NCBI GenBank assembly: GCA_029251165.1
Contig: JAQXDW010000047.1
Span: 1-64,000, forward strand
Direction: 5' to 3'
Length of the DNA: 64,000 nucleotides
From: Myxococcota bacterium
GTDB lineage: Bacteria; Myxococcota_A; UBA796
Part shown: piece by piece, positions 36,116 through 43,173 of the stretch
Position numbering within the stretch: the first letter of the stretch is position 1
Layout of the letters: every line of letters starts with the position of its first letter
The notes under the pieces: generated by a model
Database searches by the model: none
What the model was told of the DNA's origin: nothing
The model's input: the letters and a program-made list of their open reading frames with translations, nothing else
Translations under genes and position numbers: made by a program

Positions 36116-37354
36116 ATGCGTCACATCCAGCCCCTCCTGACTGTCACTGTCCTGCTCGCTCTCAGCCTGTCTCCCGTCGACGCTGAGGCGGGATGGCAGG
36201 GCCGACGAACCAAGTGCGTCAAGCCGGACAGCGCGATCACTGCCGAGCAGCAGCAATCACTCAGCGCTGCCGTCAGCGGCGGAACCGTGGCATGGAATGC
36301 TGCTGGTGAGGTCGATCAGGCATCGGCATCGGCGACGACCAACGTCGTCCTCTCCCAGGAGGCGTTCAATCAGGCCTGGATCCGCTATGAGCTGTGCCTC
36401 GCCCTGGACAACAACCGCATCGATCAGGCGATGTACAACCGCCTGATGGAGCAGTCGCTCCAGAGCAGCATGGGGACGGCGGGCGCACCGGTCGCGGTCG
36501 CGCCGGTCGCGGTCGCGCCGGTCGCGGTCGCGCCGGTCGCGGTCGCACCGGACACGCCCCCCGCTGCTCCTGTGGCCAGCAGCGGCACCGCCTGGATGGA
36601 TCAGATCCAGGCACAGACCCAGCTCCGATCCGGATCGGACTACGCCAACATGGCAGCCTATGGCTACACCCTCCTCGATGTCGCCACGACAGCCCTCCTC
36701 GCGCCCTCCACCGCTGAGACCGTCCCGCTGAGCCTGCCCAGCGGCTACGAGTACGCCCTGATGGGCGTCTGCGACAACGACTGCTCCGACCTCGACCTCG
36801 CGATCATCAAGGACGGCACCGAGCTGTCCCGCGACACCTCCACGGATGACTGGCCGGTGCTCTCGGTCGTGCCCACCAGCGGCAGCAGCTACCAGGTCAA
36901 GGTCTCCATGTACCAGTGCGCCACCGCGACCTGCGGCTACCAGGTGACCGTCTGGCAGAGGCCCGCCACAGCCCCCCAACCCGTCGCTGCCGACACCCCT
37001 GCCGCGGCTCCAGCCGCCGTCCCCCCCGTCCCGCTCGGCAGCAGCACCCACCTCCAGGGCACGCTGGCCTCCGGTGACTACGTCCTGCCAAACGGCGAGT
37101 GGTCCGACCGCTACACCATCCCTGTGCAGGCTGGTCAGAGCATCACCGCCAGCATGACCTCATCCGACATCGACACCTACCTCGTCGCGCAGATGCCGTC
37201 GGGAGCCGGTGAAGGCAACGACGACTGCGACGGCGACCGGTCCCGCTCCTGCATCAACATCACGGCGCAGGAGAGCGGTGACTGGACCATCTACGCCACC
37301 TCCTACCAGGCCGACGACAGCGGCACCTACGACCTCCAGGTCGAGGTCCGCTGA
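36116..37354 (+). CDS. Exported protein with PVAVA repeats and PPC-type C-terminal domain
   Basis: This 412-residue protein has a signal peptide (MRHIQPLLTVTVLLALSLSPVDA). An N-terminal helical domain follows (about 25-120). A Pro/Val/Ala repeat (four PVAVA units) comes next, then a beta domain with two Cys pairs, an Ala/Pro linker, and a C-terminal jelly roll resembling a bacterial pre-peptidase C-terminal domain (GEWSDRYTIPVQAGQSITAS, DTYLVAQMPSG, GDWTIYATSYQADDSGTYDL). Such domains are secretion-associated or binding modules. No catalytic domain is visible. It converges with recQ with 1 bp between stops. Confidence 0.75.
   Translation: MRHIQPLLTVTVLLALSLSPVDAEAGWQGRRTKCVKPDSAITAEQQQSLSAAVSGGTVAWNAAGEVDQASASATTNVVLSQEAFNQAWIRYELCLALDNNRIDQAMYNRLMEQSLQSSMGTAGAPVAVAPVAVAPVAVAPVAVAPDTPPAAPVASSGTAWMDQIQAQTQLRSGSDYANMAAYGYTLLDVATTALLAPSTAETVPLSLPSGYEYALMGVCDNDCSDLDLAIIKDGTELSRDTSTDDWPVLSVVPTSGSSYQVKVSMYQCATATCGYQVTVWQRPATAPQPVAADTPAAAPAAVPPVPLGSSTHLQGTLASGDYVLPNGEWSDRYTIPVQAGQSITASMTSSDIDTYLVAQMPSGAGEGNDDCDGDRSRSCINITAQESGDWTIYATSYQADDSGTYDLQVEVR
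36485..36544. repeat. 15-bp tandem repeat, 4 copies
   Basis: Four units of GCRCCGGTCGCGGTC, identical except for the third base of the first, encode the PVAVA stretch of the exported protein. Confidence 0.85.
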
Positions 37355-37355
37355 G

Positions 37356-39194
37356 TCAGCGCTCCTGCGCGCCGTCCTCCGCGACCAGCCTCAGGATCTC
37401 CGCGCCGTATCGGGACAGCCGCTTGCCGCCCATTCCCCACAGCCCGCTGAGCCCCTCGCTGCTGGTCGGCCGAGACGCCAGGATCGCAGCCAGGGTGCGA
37501 TCGGGGAAGACCTGGTAGGGCTTGATCCGACGCGTGCGTGCGTGGCGACGGCGCATCCGCTTCAGCGCGCGCTCCAGCCCGGTCGCCTGGGCTCGGGCCG
37601 GGGTCTTCCGAGGCGCACCGCGGACCGGCTTTCCGGGAATCCAGACCGTCGGGTACTTCCGCCCTCGCCTCACGAGGCGTCCGGCGGTCAGCAGTCGCTC
37701 CACCGCCAGCACGATGCTCTTCTCCGGCGTCCCGGTCAGCACGCCATAGCGGGGGTTGTTCTCCAGCTTCTTGCGCCGCACGTCCTTCGCCTTGCTGCCC
37801 CGAAGTCCCAGGGCCACCAGCCGCTTGCCCACTGGACTGCGAAGACCATCGACGAACGCGACGATGTGATCGTCTTGCGCTGCGGTGAAGGTCACCGCGC
37901 GCTCAGCCGCCACCTTCTGACGCCTTGCAGCCGCCTGCGTGGCGCGCTGGCTGCGCGCAGACCGAACCATCTCAGCGACCGCATCGGAGCGCGTGCAGAC
38001 GTCACAGCAGCCGCACGGACGCACCAGGGGGACGCCGAAGTGTTCGGCGAAGGCCACCTGTCGGCAGGTTGATCCGAAGATGTAGTCCGCCAGCGCCCGG
38101 TGACCGGCCTGCATGCCCGGCATCGCCTGCTCGCTGACGAGCAGGTGGAAGGTGCGGGTGTCCGCCGGAGAGTACAGCAGGGTGCAGTGCGCCGACGCGC
38201 CATCCCGGCCCGCCCGTCCCGCCTGCTGGTAGTAAGCCTCGATGGTTCCCGGCGCCTGGGTGTGGATGACGTGCCGGACATCGGGCAGGTCCACCCCCAT
38301 CCCGAAGGCACTGGTGGCCACCAGCACGCTGTAGCGACCGGCGGTGAAGCCCGCCTGGACGTTGGCACGAGCGGAGTCAGCCCGACCCGCGTGATAGTAG
38401 GCCGCCGGCAGCTTCGCAGCGCGCAGGATCTTGCAGACTGACTGGGCCTTCTTGCGGGTGGAGACGTAGATGATCGCCCGGCCCGGTGCCGCCTTTGGGC
38501 CGAACCCAGCGGCCTTCAGGATCGCCAGCGCCCGCTGCGCCCGAGCGATGTCGCCGCGCAGATGCTCAACGGAGAAGGTCAAGTTGGGCCGAGAGAAGCT
38601 GCCGATGACCGACACCGGATCCGTCTGCCCCAGGCTCTCGGCGATGTCCTTGAGCACCGCCGGGGTCGCGGTGGCGGTGGCGGCCATGATCGGTGCAGAC
38701 AGCTCCGCCTTGAGCATCGCCAGCTTGCGGTAGTCCGGCCGAAAGTCGTGCCCCCACTCCGAGATGCAGTGGGCCTCATCGACCACCACATGGGCCACAC
38801 CGCAGCGGGCCAAGAGGGCACGAAACCGAGCGCTGGCGAGGCGCTCGGGGCTGGCGTAGACCAGGGCGGTTCCCGCGAGGTTAGAGAGCGCGGCCCGCTG
38901 GGCGGCCCAGGGCTGACCAGAGTGCAGCGCGCATGCCACCACTCCACGGGCCTTGAGCGCCTGGACCTGGTTCTCCATCAGCGCGATCAGCGGGCTGACG
39001 ACCAGCGTCGGCCCCCTTCCCTGCCGGGCCGCCAGGATCGCCGGGACCTGATAGCACAGCGACTTCCCGCCGCCGGTCGGCAGAACAACCTGCACATCGC
39101 GACCGGCCAGCAGCGCCTCGACCGCGTCCGCTTGCCCCGGCCGAAAGGCCGGGTAGCCAAACACTTCTCGGAGAATCGACGTTGGCTCGGTCAA
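37356..39194 (-). CDS. recQ: RecQ-family ATP-dependent DNA helicase
   Basis: This 612-residue protein unwinds DNA 3'-5' during recombination and repair. The helicase core has FRPGQADAVEALLAGRD, VVLPTGGGKSLCYQVP (Walker A), VVVDEAHCISEWGHDFRPDY (DEAH and RecQ-specific loop), AATATATP (motif III), YHAGRA, VATSAFGMGVDLPDVRHVIH and QQAGRAGRDG (motif VI). A zinc-binding RQC part follows (CRQVAFAEHFG, RPCGCCDVC), and a C-terminal HRDC-like domain (ALKRMRRRHARTRRIKPYQVF, LAAILASRP, LSGLWGMGGKRLSRYGAEIL). All parts are intact. It stands alone. Confidence 0.93.
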   Translation of the reverse strand: MTEPTSILREVFGYPAFRPGQADAVEALLAGRDVQVVLPTGGGKSLCYQVPAILAARQGRGPTLVVSPLIALMENQVQALKARGVVACALHSGQPWAAQRAALSNLAGTALVYASPERLASARFRALLARCGVAHVVVDEAHCISEWGHDFRPDYRKLAMLKAELSAPIMAATATATPAVLKDIAESLGQTDPVSVIGSFSRPNLTFSVEHLRGDIARAQRALAILKAAGFGPKAAPGRAIIYVSTRKKAQSVCKILRAAKLPAAYYHAGRADSARANVQAGFTAGRYSVLVATSAFGMGVDLPDVRHVIHTQAPGTIEAYYQQAGRAGRDGASAHCTLLYSPADTRTFHLLVSEQAMPGMQAGHRALADYIFGSTCRQVAFAEHFGVPLVRPCGCCDVCTRSDAVAEMVRSARSQRATQAAARRQKVAAERAVTFTAAQDDHIVAFVDGLRSPVGKRLVALGLRGSKAKDVRRKKLENNPRYGVLTGTPEKSIVLAVERLLTAGRLVRRGRKYPTVWIPGKPVRGAPRKTPARAQATGLERALKRMRRRHARTRRIKPYQVFPDRTLAAILASRPTSSEGLSGLWGMGGKRLSRYGAEILRLVAEDGAQER

Positions 39195-39304
39195 GGAACC
39201 TCCCCGGAGGGCGTATCACCCTGCCGTCGCCGCGACCGAGATACAGGCCGCAGCATCCAGAGCGGCTCTGGGGCGAGGCACACTTCTCAGCAGCGTCACC
39301 GTCA

Positions 39305-39970
39305 CTACCAGGGAATCGGAGTCCCGTCGTAGGCGAAGAACGCGCCGGTCTCCTCAGCCGTGCAGTCATCCATCACCGCGATCAGCTGTCGGGCCGCTTC
39401 AGGCGGCGCGGCGGTGTAGCGTCCTCGCGCATAGGGCTGCGTCAGCGCCGTGGGCACCGTGCCCGGGTGCAGTGCGATCAGCGCCGCCTGGGGACGCTTG
39501 CGCGCATACTCTACCGACGCACACCGCACGATCTGGTTCAGGGCTGCCTTGGTGGAGCGATAGCTCGTCCAGCCGCCGAGCCGGTTGTCGCCGATGGAGG
39601 CCAGTCGAGCAGACAGCAAGGCGAAGACCGCGGGCGTCTTCCGTGGGAGCAGAGGGGCGAGGTGCTTGATCAACATCGCCGGACCGACAGCATTGATCGC
39701 AAAGGAGCGCGCCATGACCACGGGATCCAGGCGCGAGAACGACGTCTCCGGCGGGATGCCGTCGATGGTGAGGGCACCGGTCGCGGCGATGATGCGGTCA
39801 AAGCGCTGCCCAGCGAGGCTCGCAGCCGCCGCCGCGATGGTGGACTCGTCGGTCAGCTCGATGCCGTGGGTGCTGCGGCTCAGCGGGGTCACCACATCTC
39901 CCCGGGCAGTGAAGGCCTCGGCCAGGGCGCTGCCGAGCCCCCCGGAGGCACCGATAATCAGGACGTTCAT
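39305..39970 (-). CDS. Short-chain dehydrogenase, C-factor-like
   Basis: This 221-residue SDR has the cofactor motif LIIGASGGLGSALAEAF, the catalytic Ser region FALLSARLASIGDN and the YRSTKAALN active site (Tyr and Lys). HPGTVPTALTQPY follows, as in the CsgA/C-factor branch, which in myxobacteria includes a signalling protein but elsewhere consists of ordinary oxidoreductases. It would use NAD(P)H on an unknown carbonyl substrate. It is upstream of recQ on the same strand (about 110 bp away), so co-transcription is possible. Confidence 0.85.
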   Translation of the reverse strand: MNVLIIGASGGLGSALAEAFTARGDVVTPLSRSTHGIELTDESTIAAAAASLAGQRFDRIIAATGALTIDGIPPETSFSRLDPVVMARSFAINAVGPAMLIKHLAPLLPRKTPAVFALLSARLASIGDNRLGGWTSYRSTKAALNQIVRCASVEYARKRPQAALIALHPGTVPTALTQPYARGRYTAAPPEAARQLIAVMDDCTAEETGAFFAYDGTPIPW

Positions 39971-40247
39971 GTCGACCTCCGCGTGTCGTCCTCCGCAACC
40001 AGAGGCACCGCTTGGCTAACGCAGGTCTGGTGAGATCCACGCCAGAGTCCTCACCGAGTGGACCGATCGCGTCACGAGCCTCCAAGAGGCGACACGCAGC
40101 GACTCCCAGCACAGGCTGGCTCACGGCGTGCGACTCAGGCCATCAGTGGCCGTGAGATCCCTCACGCATGCCGCCGCTGTGACGCACTGCGCGGACAACA
40201 AAGCCATGTGGGATGCTCTGTTCAGCGTCTCACCGTGTGGAGTCAAC

Positions 40248-40859
40248 ATGAGCGATTCTTTCCTCACCCGAGAAGTCAACAGCGCCGTAATCGGCACCCG
40301 AAAGCGGGTCCGACTCGCCAGCAGTACTGTCGGACTGCTGTGGGCGATCGAGATCGTCGACTGGCTGATCTTCCATGGTGGACTCGATGGACTCGGCATC
40401 CACCCCAGGGCCCTCTCAGGGCTGCTGGGCATCTTCTTTGCGCCGTTCCTGCATGCTGGCTTCAGCCACCTCATCGCCAACACCATCCCGCTGCTGGTGC
40501 TCGGCTTCCTTGCCTCCTCCCGCAAGCTGATGGATGTCTACGTCGTGGCGCTCGTCAGCATGCTGGTCGGCGGCATCGGGACCTGGCTGTTCGGCGGCGC
40601 GGGCACCGTCCACCTCGGCGCCAGCGGAGTGGTGTTCGGCTTCCTTGGATTCCTGATGGGGCGGGGATTCTACGAGCGAAGCGCCCGCTCCATCGCCCTG
40701 TCCACTGGCGTGACGCTCCTCTTCGGCGGCATGCTCACCGGAGTCCTGCCCACCGTCGGCTCAGGCATCTCCTGGCAGGGGCACCTGTTCGGCTTCCTCG
40801 GGGGCGTCCTGACCGCACGAGGCATGGGTCGAGGGCTGCGTGTGCGCAAGAAAAAGTAG
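40248..40859 (+). CDS. Rhomboid-family intramembrane serine protease
   Basis: The start is the ATG after GTGTGGAGTCAAC (GGAG site); the open frame extends further up without support. The 203 residues contain about six transmembrane helices. The rhomboid motifs are present: FLHAGFSHLIANTIPLLVLG (H..xN in helix 2), VHLGASGVVFGFLGFLMG (catalytic Ser in GASG) and SWQGHLFGFLGGVLTAR (catalytic His). The basic tail (RKKK) is cytoplasmic. Rhomboids cleave membrane proteins within the bilayer; the substrate is unknown. Confidence 0.9.
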   Translation: MSDSFLTREVNSAVIGTRKRVRLASSTVGLLWAIEIVDWLIFHGGLDGLGIHPRALSGLLGIFFAPFLHAGFSHLIANTIPLLVLGFLASSRKLMDVYVVALVSMLVGGIGTWLFGGAGTVHLGASGVVFGFLGFLMGRGFYERSARSIALSTGVTLLFGGMLTGVLPTVGSGISWQGHLFGFLGGVLTARGMGRGLRVRKKK

Positions 40860-40928
40860 GGGGGCTGCTCGAAACCAGGACGATCCAATCACATCGCGAT
40901 GGCTTCACGCATCACGAACGGTGTATTA

Positions 40929-40940
40929 TTGACGGGTCAA
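40929..40940. promoter_or_regulatory. Inverted repeat TTGACGGGTCAA upstream of coiled-coil gene
   Basis: A 5-bp inverted repeat with a 2-base spacer lies 19 bases before the chosen ATG of the coiled-coil gene. It could be an operator or a -35-like element; it is close to the likely start of transcription. Evidence is weak. Confidence 0.3.
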
Positions 40941-40959
40941 TAAAATGTCTGGAGCAAAC

Positions 40960-41586
40960 ATGCCGCTCACCCACCACGCCTCTTCTGTCACTGCAGACTC
41001 TCCTGCTGAGTCCAAGGTCTTCCATCCGGATCCAGAGCTGTCGGAGCAGATCTCTCGGATGACTGCACAGGCGCTGAGCGAGGTCGCAGTCAGCGGCGCC
41101 GTCCAGAGCGCCCGCTCACGGGTCACCGAGCTGGAGCAGGAGGTTGCCCTTCTGCGCGCTGAGGCACAGTGGCGTGAGGCAGGCTGGAGCGAAGAGCGAA
41201 ACGAGCTGCAGTCGGAGATCCACACCGCACAGCTGGACACCGCCGAGCTCCGCACCCGGCTGGAGCAGGCCAACCTCGACATCACGGAGATGGGAGACGA
41301 GCTGACCTGCTCCCGGACCGCGCTACAGTCGGAGCGACTCGCTCTCGCAGCGGCGACCGCGCAGGGAGAGACGCAGCGCGAGCAGCTCGCAGCGGTCGAG
41401 GCAGAGCTCACCACTCTCCGCACAGAGCTCATGGATCGAGAGCGGGTGCTGGGTGCGATGTGGCAGACGCTACAGGAGTACCGCGCCCAGGGCCCGCTCC
41501 ATCGTCTCCTCCGCCGTCCCGGCCTCCCCGACCAAGAGGCACCGCGGCTGATCGGTACGGTGGAGGCTGAGAGCGCCGCAAGCTGA
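40960..41586 (+). CDS. Coiled-coil protein of unknown function
   Basis: I chose the second ATG (MPLTHHASS) because GGAGCAAAC precedes it, rather than the ATG five codons upstream. The 208-residue product has a disordered start. From about residue 45 to 165 there is a long heptad-rich coiled coil (SRVTELEQEVALLRAEAQWR, AELRTRLEQANLDI, LAAVEAELTTLRTEL). A short basic end with Pro and Leu follows. No family can be named. It lies 72 bp upstream of the formate dehydrogenase genes and is not obviously linked to them. Confidence 0.65.
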   Translation: MPLTHHASSVTADSPAESKVFHPDPELSEQISRMTAQALSEVAVSGAVQSARSRVTELEQEVALLRAEAQWREAGWSEERNELQSEIHTAQLDTAELRTRLEQANLDITEMGDELTCSRTALQSERLALAAATAQGETQREQLAAVEAELTTLRTELMDRERVLGAMWQTLQEYRAQGPLHRLLRRPGLPDQEAPRLIGTVEAESAAS

Positions 41587-41658
41587 TCGCCTCACACAGA
41601 CATCGCGTGCCCCTCCTCCCCAGCCCTGCGATACGATAGGGAACGGACAGGAGCACAC

Positions 41659-43173
41659 ATGCAGAAGAAGGGGGCCCAGCGCGAGGCCATCCTGCACCTC
41701 CTCGAGGAAGAGGGCGGCGTCACGGAGCAGAGCGTACGTACGGTCTCGAAGCAGACCGGTATTCCCGAGGCGGACATCTGGGGAGCCGGAACGTTCTACA
41801 GTTTGATCAGAGAGCCCGGCGAGCGGCGCCTCATCTGTCAGGGGCTGACCTGCAAGATGGCTGGCTCTGATGCGCTTCATGCCGAGCTGGCTGCAGAGGG
41901 TGTCCCGGTCGAAGCGGTGAGCTGCCTGGGGCAGTGCGACCGCGCTCCGGTCTACCTTGAGCCCGACCGCACCCTCGTCTCTCGCGCGGTTCACTTCTGG
42001 GGCATCACCCCCGACGACCCGACCCTGCCGATCAACCTCGCGGGAGCCGACTCTGCAGACTATGCCGCGCTGGCGAAGGCCCGCAGCATGACCACCGCAC
42101 AGATCCTCGATGAGATCGAGGCCAGCGGGCTGCAAGGACGCGGCGGCGCCGGCTTCCCAGCCCACATCAAGTGGCGATCGGTAGTCGGAGAAGCCGAGAC
42201 CGAGCGCTACCTGGTCTGCAACGCCGACGAGGGCGAGCCGGGCACCTTCAAGGACCGCGAGGTCCTGCTGAGGCGGCCCCATCTGATGATGGAGGGCCTC
42301 GCAATCGCCGCCCACACCATCGGCGCATCGGAGATCTACATCTACATCCGTGGGGAGTTCGCTGCCGAGCGCAGCGCGCTGGAGGCCGCCATCGCTGCCG
42401 CCGAGATCCCCGTGCCGGTCCACATCGTCGCCGGCCACGGGGCCTACATCTGCGGCGAGGAGACCGCGCTCCTGGAGTCGCTGGAGGGCAAGCGCGGCAT
42501 GCCCCGCCTCAAGCCGCCCTACCCCACCCAGATGGGCTTCCGAAACAAGCCGACCCTCATCCACAACGTCGAGACCCTCGCCTGCCTGCCGGCCATCCTG
42601 CTGCGCGGCGGTGACGCCTTTCGGGCTGCGGGCCGGACAGAAGCCGGCAGCAAGCTGTACTGCATCTCCGGTCACGTCGCGTGTCCCGGCGTCTACGAGC
42701 TGCCCCTGGGGGTGAGCCTGGATGAGTTGGTCGAGGCGGCCGGCGGCTACCTCGGCACACCGATGGCCTTCAGCCCTGGAGGTGCCTCGTCCGGCTTCCT
42801 GCCGATGCGCCTGCGCAGCCACCCCCTGGACTTCAAGGGGCTCGGCAAGGTCGGCTCGATGCTCGGCAGCGCTGGCGTGGTCGTGCTCAACGACACTGTC
42901 GATCTCGCCTGGGCAGCAAAGCAGCAGGCGATCTTCTTCGAGGATGAGAGCTGCGGACAGTGCGCACCGTGTCGCATCGGCACGCGCTACGTCCGTCAGT
43001 CCATCGACCGCTACCTCACAACCGGCGATCCGGTGGCCCTCCAGCACATCGAAGATGTGTCCTGGGAGATGGACCAGGGCTCCATCTGTGGCCTCGGACA
43101 GATCGCTGCGCTGCCCCTCACCAGCGCCCGCACCCACTTCCCCGAGACCTTCGGCCACCGGGAGATCCCATGA
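41659..43173 (+). CDS. Fused NuoE-NuoF subunit of NAD-dependent formate dehydrogenase
   Basis: This 504-residue protein joins two subunits that are usually separate. Residues ~1-130 form a NuoE/FdsG thioredoxin-like 2Fe-2S domain with Cys60, Cys65, Cys89 and Cys93 (CQGLTC, SCLGQC). Residues ~140-504 are NuoF/FdsB: GRGGAGFPAHIKW (FMN/NADH), CNADEGEPGTFKDRE, the SLBB segment, and ESCGQCAPCRIG with SICGL for a 4Fe-4S cluster. It would pass electrons between the formate-oxidising subunit and NAD+. AGGAG precedes the ATG. Its TGA overlaps the ATG of the next gene (ATGA), so the two are translationally coupled. Confidence 0.9.
   Translation: MQKKGAQREAILHLLEEEGGVTEQSVRTVSKQTGIPEADIWGAGTFYSLIREPGERRLICQGLTCKMAGSDALHAELAAEGVPVEAVSCLGQCDRAPVYLEPDRTLVSRAVHFWGITPDDPTLPINLAGADSADYAALAKARSMTTAQILDEIEASGLQGRGGAGFPAHIKWRSVVGEAETERYLVCNADEGEPGTFKDREVLLRRPHLMMEGLAIAAHTIGASEIYIYIRGEFAAERSALEAAIAAAEIPVPVHIVAGHGAYICGEETALLESLEGKRGMPRLKPPYPTQMGFRNKPTLIHNVETLACLPAILLRGGDAFRAAGRTEAGSKLYCISGHVACPGVYELPLGVSLDELVEAAGGYLGTPMAFSPGGASSGFLPMRLRSHPLDFKGLGKVGSMLGSAGVVVLNDTVDLAWAAKQQAIFFEDESCGQCAPCRIGTRYVRQSIDRYLTTGDPVALQHIEDVSWEMDQGSICGLGQIAALPLTSARTHFPETFGHREIP

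Noticed and set aside
41470-43158. 562-codon open frame on the minus strand
   Set aside because: It is the mirror of the NuoEF fusion, a GC-rich shadow without family motifs, while the plus strand has clear cofactor motifs.
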